This document shows positions 33,029 to 40,339 of a stretch of 60,914 nucleotides of DNA, piece after piece (positions within the stretch are counted from its first letter, which is position 1; the number at the start of each line of letters is the position of its first letter). Origin of the DNA: Nocardioides sp. T2.26MG-1 (GTDB lineage: Bacteria > Actinomycetota > Actinomycetes > Propionibacteriales > Nocardioidaceae). The notes under the pieces are model-generated. The model was not told the DNA's origin. It was given only the letters and a program-made list of their open reading frames with translations, and ran no database searches. The position numbers and the translations under genes were made by a program. Where the stretch lies: assembly GCF_950101795.1 (NCBI RefSeq), contig NZ_CATNLZ010000033.1:1-60914 (forward strand), written 5' to 3'.

Positions 33029-34108
33029 ATGACGACCCCTCAGGTGGGCCGCCACCGGAGGAACGACGAGCGCGGGGCGGGCACCCTCGAGTACCTCGGC
33101 GCGACGATCGTCGCGACCGTCCTCGCCATCGGCCTCCTCGTCTCGCCGGCCGGCGCATCGATCCGCGACTCGTTCTCGGAGGCCATCTGCAGCGTCATCG
33201 AGCGCGAGGGGTGTGCCGTCGGACCCGGCGCGGGCGGGACCCCGCTCGAGCAGGCCACCAGCGGCGAGTACGTCGCCCTCGGGGACAGCTACTCCTCGGG
33301 CGAGGGTGCGTGGGACTACGAGGAGGGCACCGACTTCGACGACCGCGACGACCTGTGGCCCTTCAACGACGACGAGGAGGACCACAACCGCTGCCACCGC
33401 TCGCACAACGCCTACTCCCAGGTGCTGGCGGACCACAACGACTTCGAGGGTGGCCTGACGTTCGTGGCGTGCTCGGGCGCCGTGGCCGGCGACCTGTCCC
33501 ACTCCAACCACAGCAACACCGGCGAGGACCCGCAGCTCGACGCCCTCGACGAGGACACCTCCCTCGTCACGATGACGATGGGCGGCAACGATATCGGCTT
33601 CGCCGACGTGGTCACGGACTGCATCCTCAACGGCGAGGGCGGTGTCGGGTTCATCGCGACCTGCCAGGAGAAGCACGACCAGCGGATCCGAGACAGGCTC
33701 CCCGAGCTCGAGCAGGAGCTCATCGAGCGCTACCTGGCGATCAAGGAGAAGGCCCCGAACGCTCGGGTGATCATCATCGGCTACCCCCAGCTGTTCCCCG
33801 ACAACCCGTCGGACGACTACCACGACCTGCTGTTCGCGGAGGACCAGGTGTGGATGAACGAGATGGCCGGGCTGCTGAACTCGATGCTCGCCGATGCGGC
33901 AGCGGAGGCAGGCGTGGAGTTCGTCGACCCGACCGACGCCTTCCACGGCCACGGCATCGGGAGCGACGACCCCTGGATCAACGACCTCGACATGGGCGGC
34001 CCCGGTCTGATGATCGCCGACCCCAGCAGCTTCCACCCCAACGCGGCGGGGCATGCGGCGATCGCCGACCTGATCCAGCAGCAGCTGGAGCACCCGCACT
34101 ACCGCTAG
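33029..34108 (+). CDS. SGNH/GDSL hydrolase with Flp-type prepilin leader
   Basis: 359 residues. The N-terminus reads NDERGAGTLEYLGATIV, which matches the Flp pilin of this locus (DDERGQGTLEYVGMIIV) including the G/xxxxEY prepilin-peptidase site (predicted cut after Gly16, Glu at +5). After the helix come Cys54 and Cys62, then a complete secreted SGNH esterase/lipase domain: GDSYSSG (Ser87), the GGND block in TMGGNDIGF, and FHPNAAGH. It should be processed like a pilin and displayed outside. Substrate unknown (lipid, glycan ester or peptidoglycan modification are options). The upstream in-frame start at 32966 is rejected as it lies in the lipoprotein gene. Confidence 0.93.
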   Translation: MTTPQVGRHRRNDERGAGTLEYLGATIVATVLAIGLLVSPAGASIRDSFSEAICSVIEREGCAVGPGAGGTPLEQATSGEYVALGDSYSSGEGAWDYEEGTDFDDRDDLWPFNDDEEDHNRCHRSHNAYSQVLADHNDFEGGLTFVACSGAVAGDLSHSNHSNTGEDPQLDALDEDTSLVTMTMGGNDIGFADVVTDCILNGEGGVGFIATCQEKHDQRIRDRLPELEQELIERYLAIKEKAPNARVIIIGYPQLFPDNPSDDYHDLLFAEDQVWMNEMAGLLNSMLADAAAEAGVEFVDPTDAFHGHGIGSDDPWINDLDMGGPGLMIADPSSFHPNAAGHAAIADLIQQQLEHPHYR

Positions 34109-34178
34109 CACTGGAGCGGCTGCCCGGTCCGGCCGCCGGCTGCGGCTATCGTGGCCGTCCAGCGACGAGAGGTGGGCA

Positions 34179-34454
34179 GTGGGTACTGGTGTCGTTCGGG
34201 CGATCGCCGTGGTCTGTCTCATCGGCTGCGGCGTCCTGGTCCTGCACGCGCTCGCGCTCGGTTTCCACATCGAGGACACCCCGCAGGCCCTCCGCGACGC
34301 CGCGACCGGCAAGGCCGTCGGCTATCCCGCCGCCCTCGGTGCGCTGGCGGCGGTGGTTGCCCTCGCGACGTCACGGCGGGTGCTGGGCCGGGTCGCCGTC
34401 GTGCTCGCAGTGCTGCTCGGCGCTGCGGCGCTGGTCGTCGACGTCGTCCGCTGA
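34179..34454 (+). CDS. Small membrane protein, 91 residues, unknown
   Basis: About three helices (VVRAIAVVCLIGCGVLVLHA, AALGALAAVVALATS, VAVVLAVLLGAAALVVDVV). GTG at 34179 with GAGAGG upstream; TATCGT at 34146-34151 may be its -10 box. No motif. It lies between the pilin-headed hydrolase and a DUF192 gene. Confidence 0.75.
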   Translation: MGTGVVRAIAVVCLIGCGVLVLHALALGFHIEDTPQALRDAATGKAVGYPAALGALAAVVALATSRRVLGRVAVVLAVLLGAAALVVDVVR

Positions 34455-34474
34455 CGCGGAGCAACGCGGCGCGA

Positions 34475-34846
34475 TCACTCCCGCTCGGCGATCGCGAGCA
34501 CCGCGCCCGGACGGACTCCCCACGAGGCCATCGCCCCAGCCGCGGCCTCGATCGTGGCACTGGCCCGTCGCCGGGGTCGCGTCATGCCGACCAGCGGCAA
34601 CAGCGTCCTCACGAGCAGGACCGTGCCGTCCCGGTCAACGACGGCCACGTCGATCGGGTAGCGCATCCCGACCATGTGCACCGACGGGCACCGGGTGATC
34701 CAGAGCGCCCCCGCGACGGCATCGGTGCCGAGCAGGCCCTTGCGCCGCGATCGCGCGGTGTCGGCGACCTCGAGGGGTGCGACCGGCCGTCCGTCGCAGA
34801 GCAGGACGCGGCCACCCGGCCCGAAGATCCTCGGGGTCCGGGTCAT
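34475..34846 (-). CDS. DUF192 protein
   Basis: 123 residues with the DUF192 core: ARSRRKGLLGTD, WITRCPSVHMVGMRYPIDVA and VVDRDGTVLLVRTLLP. No signal peptide is visible from the ATG at 34846; a longer start at 34894 is possible and also lacks a ribosome site. DUF192 genes often neighbour Tad/type II secretion genes in actinobacteria (recollection, not checked), which fits this locus. Biochemical role unknown. Confidence 0.88.
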   Translation of the reverse strand: MTRTPRIFGPGGRVLLCDGRPVAPLEVADTARSRRKGLLGTDAVAGALWITRCPSVHMVGMRYPIDVAVVDRDGTVLLVRTLLPLVGMTRPRRRASATIEAAAGAMASWGVRPGAVLAIAERE

Positions 34847-34924
34847 CGGAGGTTTGCGCCGGACGCAGGAGTGGCACGATCCGCTCGCAAGCACCGACGC
34901 CTGGAAGGACCGCAGAGGCAGCCG

Positions 34925-35335
34925 ATGGACCTCCGCCTGATGTCACGCCTCGCCGTCGTCCTCGCGGCCGGGGCACTGGTCGCGTGGCTCGCCGCGCTCT
35001 TCGTCGGCCTCTCGTCGGGGAGCCCGACCGCCGCGGTCGTCCTGCGGACCGTCCTCACGATCGTCGTCCTCGTGCTGCTCACCCGGATCGTCATGCGGCG
35101 AGCGTACGGCGAGCCGGGTCTGCTCGGCAGGGTCGCCGTCACGGCTGCGCTGGCCTACGCGATCTCGCCGGCTGCCTGGGCCGGACGGGCATTGGTGGCC
35201 CAGCTGTTCCTCGATCCCGGCATCGCGACGGTGATCCTCGACCTGGTCCTGTGGGTCGCGGTCGTCGTCGCCGCCGGCCAGAGCGCCGACACCCGCACCG
35301 CGTCGCCGACAGCGGCGCCGTACCAGCTCAGCTGA
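34925..35335 (+). CDS. Membrane protein, 136 residues, unknown
   Basis: Three to four helices (MSRLAVVLAAGALVAWLAAL, AVVLRTVLTIVVLVLLTRIV, AVTAALAYAISPAAWAGRAL, VILDLVLWVAVVVAAGQ). ATG at 34925 after GAGG. No family recognised. The 145-base gap that follows holds TTGACT (35415-35420) as a possible -35 box for the next operon. Confidence 0.75.
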   Translation: MDLRLMSRLAVVLAAGALVAWLAALFVGLSSGSPTAAVVLRTVLTIVVLVLLTRIVMRRAYGEPGLLGRVAVTAALAYAISPAAWAGRALVAQLFLDPGIATVILDLVLWVAVVVAAGQSADTRTASPTAAPYQLS

Positions 35336-35480
35336 CGCCGTGAGGTTCGGCAGGCGCCCCACCGATGGGCCCGCGGCCAGGCCCGTGGACCTACGAGCTC
35401 GCCGGGGTCGAGCCGTTGACTGGGAGCACGCGCGCACGAGGGTGCGCGGGCGGCACCACCCCAGCAGGAGAGGCAGGACC

Positions 35481-36863
35481 ATGCGCGGCGGAGACGACCC
35501 GGGGCGGCACGAGCGAGGGGCCGCCAGCCTGGAGACGACCGGCGTCACCATCATCGCCGCCATGGTCGTCCTCGGCCTGATGATGGCCGCGGTGCCGCAG
35601 GGCAAGGTCATCGGCGAGACCTTCTCCTATTGGGTCTGCCAGGTCGTCACGATGGGCCAGGGCGGCTGCACGCCGCCGTCGTCCTCGCCCGATGCCCACA
35701 AGCCGACGGACCCGTGCGTGCTCACCCAAGACGGTGTCGAGCGCAACCAGAAGATCTCGGTCATCGTCGTCACCGCCGAGGACGGGCGCCGCATCGAGAT
35801 CCAGAAGCTCAGCAACGGGGAGTATCGCGTCACCGTGACCGACACCGGCGGCGCTGGTGCCGAGGTCGGCGTCGGCGGTGGCCTCACCGTCACGGTCAAC
35901 GACACCAAGGTCGGTGGCAGCGCGACGGCTCAGGCGGGGGCGTCGATCAGCATCCGCGACGGCGACGTCTACTACGCCGACAAGGACAACATCGGCGACC
36001 TGATGGACGCCCTGCTGCAGGACCAGGTGAAGGACACGGTCGCCGGTGACAGCGGACCGATCCGCTGGCTGACCGATCAGGCCACCGACCTCGTGGGAGT
36101 GAGCAACGACCTCCCCGACCCCGACGAGGTGTACGCCGAGGGCGGCATCTCTCTGAACGCGAGCGCGGAGGCGACCAGCCTGACCGACTCCGCCAGCGCC
36201 GGCGTGTCGGAATCGGTGCTGCTCGGCACCCGCAAGAACCGCGACGGCACGACCACCGTCTATCTCAAGACCAAGGTGTCCGGGAAGGCCGGTCTGCAGA
36301 GCCTGGGCTTCGACACCGACGGCGACCCCCAGTTCCAGGGCGCCCGGCTGGAGGGATCGGCCGAGGTCGTCACCGCCGTCACTTTCGACTCCGAGGGCAA
36401 CATGGTCAAGGTGAGCGCCACGGCGACTGCCGCCGGGTCCTCGGCCGGCGTCGCGTCCGCGATCTTCGGGGGCGAGTCAGACCCGGCGCTGTCCAACCAG
36501 GAGGGCAAGCTCCGGATCTACCAGGCCACCCTGCCGATCGACTCGGCGGCCGACCAGTCCGTCGCGAACCAGTTCCTGCTGGCACAGGGCGTGGGCGCAC
36601 TCGGAGGCTGGAGCAACCCGGCGCTCGGGGTGCCCGGAATGCTGATGACCCAGAACTTCTTCCAGGCGGCCCAGTCCCGCGGCACCGTGACCCAGCAGGA
36701 CTACGACACCAGCTCCAACACCGTCTTCGGTCTCGACGCCAGCGGCAAGCTCGGCATCGAGCTCGGGGTGTCCGCCAGCGTCCAGGAGGACTCGATGACC
36801 ACCACCGGAGCGCAATACTGGGACGGCACGCAGTGGGTGGACTGGGAGGAGTGCAGCGCATGA
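35481..36863 (+). CDS. Large secreted protein with prepilin-like leader, unknown domain
   Basis: 460 residues. HERGAASLETTGVTIIA is a prepilin-type leader (predicted cut after the Gly, Glu at +5), followed by the helix and a Cys pair (YWVCQVVTMGQGGC), like the SGNH hydrolase. The body is Gly/Ala/Ser/Thr-rich and beta-like (GVGGGLTVTVNDTKVGGSAT, NASAEATSLTDSASAGVSES, KVSGKAGLQSLGFDTDGDPQ) with two more cysteines, one near the end (WEECSA). It looks like an adhesin or surface protein; no known domain. ATG at 35481 with AGGAGAGG. Overlaps the next lipoprotein gene by 4 bp. Confidence 0.88.
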   Translation: MRGGDDPGRHERGAASLETTGVTIIAAMVVLGLMMAAVPQGKVIGETFSYWVCQVVTMGQGGCTPPSSSPDAHKPTDPCVLTQDGVERNQKISVIVVTAEDGRRIEIQKLSNGEYRVTVTDTGGAGAEVGVGGGLTVTVNDTKVGGSATAQAGASISIRDGDVYYADKDNIGDLMDALLQDQVKDTVAGDSGPIRWLTDQATDLVGVSNDLPDPDEVYAEGGISLNASAEATSLTDSASAGVSESVLLGTRKNRDGTTTVYLKTKVSGKAGLQSLGFDTDGDPQFQGARLEGSAEVVTAVTFDSEGNMVKVSATATAAGSSAGVASAIFGGESDPALSNQEGKLRIYQATLPIDSAADQSVANQFLLAQGVGALGGWSNPALGVPGMLMTQNFFQAAQSRGTVTQQDYDTSSNTVFGLDASGKLGIELGVSASVQEDSMTTTGAQYWDGTQWVDWEECSA

Positions 36864-37498
36864 GGCGTCGACGTCTCGCCGCCCTCGTGGTGTCCGGCAC
36901 CATGGCGCTCACGACCGCCGGCTGCGCCGGGGGGTCCGACGACAGCTCCGATCCCGACTCCGCCTACCTGCCCACGGGGAGCCCGTCCGTGACGGTCACG
37001 ATGATCGACCCACCAGCCGACTACTCCGAGGTGGAGGGCGACGGCTTCACCATCAGCGCACCGGGAGAGTTCCAACAGCAGCACAAGACGAGCTCGAACG
37101 GCGAGCCGATGCTGGTGCTCGAGAAGCCCTCCCAGGTCCCCGCGCTGCCGCAGCGTGTCGTCGTCATCCGCGACGTCGCTCCCGCGACGCCCGCCGCCGA
37201 GCAGTCCTTCGCCCTGGAGAGCGCGAAGGCCGCAGGCGGACCCGAGGGTGAGGTCCAGCGCATCGCGCTCCCGGCCCAGGGCGAGGGCGCCGACCAGGCC
37301 TTCCTCGTGACGTGGAAGGAGATGCGCGCCACCGCCGACGGCGACCAGGTACAGGTGACCTACTGGCAGCTCCTCCAGCAGGTCGGTGACGACCTGATCC
37401 TCAACGTGGTCGCGCTGGCACCCACCGACGAGTTCGAGACCTCGGAGGTCAGCAAGATCCTGCGCACGTTCGTCGTGGACGACTCCTCGTCCGCATGA
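36860..37498 (+). CDS. Lipoprotein, PsbP/LpqN-like, partner of pilin-headed protein
   Basis: 212 residues; lipobox LTTAGC with Cys22. The mature domain (FTISAPGEFQQQHK ... WQLLQQVGDDLILNVVALAP ... KILRTFVVDD) resembles PsbP/LpqN-type lipoproteins. ATGA overlap with the 460-residue gene and with the next gene shows a coupled operon. An upstream start at 36833 lies inside the previous gene and would not put the lipobox in a normal place. Confidence 0.88.
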   Translation: MRRRRLAALVVSGTMALTTAGCAGGSDDSSDPDSAYLPTGSPSVTVTMIDPPADYSEVEGDGFTISAPGEFQQQHKTSSNGEPMLVLEKPSQVPALPQRVVVIRDVAPATPAAEQSFALESAKAAGGPEGEVQRIALPAQGEGADQAFLVTWKEMRATADGDQVQVTYWQLLQQVGDDLILNVVALAPTDEFETSEVSKILRTFVVDDSSSA

Positions 37499-38058
37499 GG
37501 ATCAATGCCGCGCAGACCGTCGCACTGCGCCTGGGGGCGGTGGCCTGTCTGATCGGCGCCGTCATCCTCGCCGTGGTCGCGATCACCGTCGACACCGGCT
37601 CACCGGGGTCGGACGGGGTCAGCGTCGTCGACGACCCGACGGCGGTCGAGCTCCCCGACCCGGGCCTGTTCGGCGCGCAGGTCGTGGTCTTCGGGTCCTC
37701 GACCGACAACGGCGTCGCACCCTCCGACCTCGGCTGCCGACTCCTCACCGACAGCGGCCACGAGCAGAGCGTCGCGAAGATGTCGGAGCTCCGGGTCCTC
37801 GGGACCGACCCGGTGACGGTCGACGGGCAGGAGCTGCGCGCACTCTTCGCCGTGGACTCCTACCCCGACGGCTCGGTCCTCGCGTGCTCCTCGGCCCGGG
37901 CCGCGGCGCCCCTGGCGCTGTCGCAGCCCTCCACGTTCGGGAGCGCCGGGACGATGGTGCGCGTCGCCGCGGTGCTGGGCACCGTGGCGTTCTTCGTGGT
38001 CGGGCTGGTCGGGCTGCTGCTGCTCCGGCCGCGCCGCGCCGCGGCGCCAGCGCGATGA
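37495..38058 (+). CDS. Two-helix membrane protein with ectodomain, paralogue of 48307 gene
   Basis: 187 residues: N-terminal helix (AVACLIGAVILAVVAITV), an external domain of about 100 residues with a Cys pair (APSDLGCRLLTDSG and DGSVLACSSARAAAPLA), and a C-terminal helix (VAAVLGTVAFFVVGLVGLLL). The same layout and Cys contexts occur in the gene at 48307. ATGA overlaps on both sides. Inferred to help assemble or anchor the pilin-headed protein of this operon. Confidence 0.85.
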   Translation: MRINAAQTVALRLGAVACLIGAVILAVVAITVDTGSPGSDGVSVVDDPTAVELPDPGLFGAQVVVFGSSTDNGVAPSDLGCRLLTDSGHEQSVAKMSELRVLGTDPVTVDGQELRALFAVDSYPDGSVLACSSARAAAPLALSQPSTFGSAGTMVRVAAVLGTVAFFVVGLVGLLLLRPRRAAAPAR

Positions 38059-38410
38059 CGGCGATGCCGGTCGACTGGAAGCGCGTGCAGGCGGCGTGGC
38101 GCCGCCGCGACTTCAGCGACTTCTGGCTGCTGGTCAAGCCGGCCGCGAGTCTGGTCCTCGACCCCCGCGGCAGGGTCGCAGGCAGCGGGTGAGGAGAGCC
38201 TCCAAGGCTGGCTTGCCGCGTTCGCCGGCCGGTTCGCCGGGCACGGGTACGCCCGGGGAGATCACCTCGACGCCGGAGTCCTCATCCCGTCCTAGGTGAC
38301 CGAGGAGGTCGGCCGCTCCAGATCAAGCTGTACGCCGCCTTGACCACCCGCGGCGGCACCCCGCACGTGCCGACGTCCCCGACATGCTCACCGGGCGCGA
38401 CACCGCGTGA
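38055..38410 (+). pseudogene. Decayed gene, fourth in the pilin-headed operon
   Basis: ATG at 38055 (ATGA overlap) opens 45 codons with a natural sequence (DWKRVQAAWRRRDFSDFWLL, then VKPAASLVLDPRG) to a TGA at 38190-38192. One base removed near GCAGCGGGTGAG would continue it as EESLQGWLAAFAGRFAGHGY ... AGVLIPS to a TAG. A further frame then gives RPLQIKLYAALTTRGGTPHV, and another VPDMLTGRDTA, stop. At least three lesions suggest a once longer gene of about 118 codons. Sequencing error at G runs is the alternative. Nothing else is seen up to 38438. Confidence 0.45.
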
Positions 38411-38438
38411 TCCCAGACCGGCTCGGGGGTCCGAGGCC

Positions 38439-39134
38439 CTACTCGATCAGGCTGGGCTCGAGACCGTCGAGCTCGAGGTCGACGAAGCTGAGCAGGCCGG
38501 ACTCCCCGTCGATCATGAAGTGTGCCGTCAGGGGCCCGCAGGACAGCGTCGTGCCGAGGTCCGGCGGCGGTGGTGGGGGCGGCGGCGGAGTCGGTGGTCC
38601 ACCCGGACCCGGACCATCCGTCGGCGTGGGCGTGGGCGTGGGCGTCGGGGTCGGGGTCGGCGGAGGGTCGTCGTCGGTCCACGAGCAGGAGGAGAGGTCG
38701 AGCCCGGTCTCCGCCCGGGCGCTCGCGACGGCCGGACCGACGTCCTCGTTGACCGGCTCGTTCATCTCGACGTCCGCGCTCACCTCGCCGTGGGCGAAGT
38801 CGAAGCAGTACGACGTGAGGGTCGCGTCGTTCTTCTGGGCGTACGTGCTGGCCCGGTCCTGGCCCAGACCGCAGCCCGCGGTCGAGCCCAGGCCGCCCTT
38901 GTCGGTCATCAGGGCCAGCAGGTCCGGCAGCAGGTCGGTGAGGGACCCGGCGCCGGCCAGGGCCGCCGCGTCGGCCGCGCTCTGCGCCTGCGACTTCTCG
39001 TCGACGCCGCGGGAGAGCAGGGCGACGCCCCAGACCGCGACCGCGATCAGGCCGACGCTGACGATGATCACCAGCGCGGTCGTGACCTGACCGGCCTCGT
39101 CACGCGGGCGACGGCCGGAGCGATGGAGGAGCAT
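38439..39134 (-). CDS. TadG-like minor pilin, Pro/Thr-repeat protein
   Basis: 231 residues. RDEAGQVTTALVIIVSVGLI is a prepilin-like helix with Ala where Glu is normal at +5; then KSQAQSAADAAALAGAGSL, the usual TadG/TadE-family start. Five cysteines follow. The middle is a PT repeat and a run of nine prolines, then a C-terminal domain (LSCGPLTAHFMIDGESGLLS). ATG at 39134, with GGAAGG upstream. Last gene of the Tad operon, 92 bp after flp. Confidence 0.85.
   Translation of the reverse strand: MLLHRSGRRPRDEAGQVTTALVIIVSVGLIAVAVWGVALLSRGVDEKSQAQSAADAAALAGAGSLTDLLPDLLALMTDKGGLGSTAGCGLGQDRASTYAQKNDATLTSYCFDFAHGEVSADVEMNEPVNEDVGPAVASARAETGLDLSSCSWTDDDPPPTPTPTPTPTPTPTDGPGPGGPPTPPPPPPPPPDLGTTLSCGPLTAHFMIDGESGLLSFVDLELDGLEPSLIE
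38621..38662 (-). repeat. Hexanucleotide tandem repeat coding PT repeats
   Basis: About seven copies of a 6-bp unit (tcggcg/tgggcg type on the plus strand) encode Pro-Thr pairs in the TadG-like protein. Such tracts can vary in copy number by slippage; any change by one unit keeps the frame. Confidence 0.85.
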
Positions 39135-39225
39135 GACGCGAGACCTTCCGAGAGCACGGACACGTCGACGCGGACCCCGGAGCAACTGCTCCGGGGCCCG
39201 CGTCAGGGACGAGTGGCGGTCAAGC

Positions 39226-39429
39226 TCAGCCGCCGGTGACCTGGTTCACCGCGTCGGTGAACACGGCGCCGAGGTCGATCACCTGGGCGGCCTGCAGCAC
39301 GGCCACGACGATGCCCGCCGCGACGATGATCATGCCGACGTACTCCAGGGTGCCCTGGCCGCGCTCGTCGTCGCGAGCGGTGAGCATCCGGGCCTGGAAG
39401 ACGAGCAGCGCCTCGAGAACCTTGTTCAT
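39226..39429 (-). CDS. flp: Flp-type IVb major pilin
   Basis: 67-residue prepilin: MNKVLEALLVFQARMLTARD leader, then DERGQGTLEYVGMIIVAAGI with the G/xxxxEY cleavage site, one helix and a short tail (AVFTDAVNQVTGG). Length and motif are classic Flp. ATG at 39429 has a weak AGGAAGAGG ribosome site upstream. No prepilin peptidase gene is in the window. Expressed from its own promoter (39534) and possibly from the tad operon. Confidence 0.95.
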   Translation of the reverse strand: MNKVLEALLVFQARMLTARDDERGQGTLEYVGMIIVAAGIVVAVLQAAQVIDLGAVFTDAVNQVTGG

Positions 39430-39533
39430 CCTGATCAACCTCTTCCTGTTGGTGAATCCGGCGGCTCCGCCCCCGAAGCGGGCCGCAAGCCAGTGATGGT
39501 GTGTCGGTCTTGGTGGACCTCCCGACGACCAGA

Positions 39534-39539
39534 AATCTA
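39534..39539 (-). promoter_or_regulatory. -10 box TAGATT of the flp promoter
   Basis: TAGATT on the minus strand gives a start near 39527 and a leader of about 98 bases before flp. No consensus -35 box is seen, as expected for an activated promoter; the GGGCCC array lies directly upstream. Confidence 0.45.
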
Positions 39540-39562
39540 GGTGGATCGGGCGGAATCCTCGC

Positions 39563-39636
39563 GGGCCCCGGGGCCCACCCATGGGCCCATTCCCGGGCCC
39601 ATCGACGGGCCCATGACCCGGGTCCCGCACGGGCCC
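39563..39636 (-). repeat. GGGCCC array with 12-bp period upstream of flp
   Basis: GGGCCC starts at 39563, 39571, 39583, 39595, 39607 and 39631. From 39571 the spacing is exactly 12, 12, 12 and 24, with a diverged unit (CCCGGG at 39617) in the gap. Units look like GGGCCCATnnCC. It lies between the regulator gene and the flp -10 box, where an activator would bind. Confidence 0.75.
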
Positions 39637-39649
39637 GGTGCCGGGCGCG

Positions 39650-40339
39650 TCATCCGAGTGCCCGGGTGCCGAGCCAGACCGCGATGGCCTCGCTGCGGTT
39701 GGTGACCACGAGCTTGCCGAAGATGGCGTTCACGTGGTTCTTCACGGTCTTCTCGGCCAGGAAGAGCTCACGGGCGATCTCCGCATTGGTCAGACCGCGG
39801 GCGATCAGGTCCATCAGCTCCACCTGCCGCTCGCTGAGCCCGAACTCCTGCTGCCGCCGCCGGCGCTCCGCGTCGGCGTCGTCGTGGGCGCCCGCGCCTC
39901 GGATCGCCTCCAGTGCCTGCCGGGAGAACGCGCCCGCCCCCAGCGCCGCCTGGCGCACGGTGTGCACGAGCGTCGACGCGTCGAAGGAGCCGTGGACGAG
40001 GTAGCCGCTCGCGCCGGCGGCGAGCGCCGCCCGGATGTGCTCCGGCTCCTCGGTGAACGTCAGCATGATCACCGTCGTCTCGCCGGCGATCGCGCGCGCC
40101 GTCTGGACACCGTCGCGGCGCGGCATCCTGACGTCGAGCAGGACCACGTCCGGCTTCAGCTGGTGCACCATCGACTCCGCGAGGATCCCGTCGCCCGCCT
40201 CGCCGACGATCTCGATGTCACCCGAGGTCTCCAGCAGGCTGCGCAGGCCGGTGCGCACCACCGGATTGTCGTCGACGATCAGCGTGCGCGTGGGTCCGGT
40301 GGCGACCGCAGGCGCGACGACGGTCAGGTCCTCAGACAT
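39650..40339 (-). CDS. LuxR/NarL-type response regulator in the tad operon
   Basis: 229 residues: receiver domain with VDDNP, phospho-acceptor Asp in VVLLDVRMPRRDG, and TFTEEP in place of the usual Thr/Lys region (the conserved Lys near GYLV is His, YLVHGS, so phospho-signalling may be altered); then a LuxR helix-turn-helix (LSERQVELMDLIARGLTNAE). ATG at 40339 with AGAAGG five bases upstream, overlapping the kinase stop by 8 bp. Likely controls flp through the array at 39563. Confidence 0.9.
   Translation of the reverse strand: MSEDLTVVAPAVATGPTRTLIVDDNPVVRTGLRSLLETSGDIEIVGEAGDGILAESMVHQLKPDVVLLDVRMPRRDGVQTARAIAGETTVIMLTFTEEPEHIRAALAAGASGYLVHGSFDASTLVHTVRQAALGAGAFSRQALEAIRGAGAHDDADAERRRRQQEFGLSERQVELMDLIARGLTNAEIARELFLAEKTVKNHVNAIFGKLVVTNRSEAIAVWLGTRALG

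Noticed and set aside
39430..39630. N-terminal extension of Flp with GP-rich repeats
   Set aside because: The open frame through the GGGCCC array would add 67 residues, but Flp prepilins have short leaders and the ATG at 39429 gives a normal 67-residue pilin; the array is better explained as DNA sites.
39563..39640. CRISPR-like array
   Set aside because: 12-bp units without unique spacers; a phased tandem repeat, not a CRISPR.
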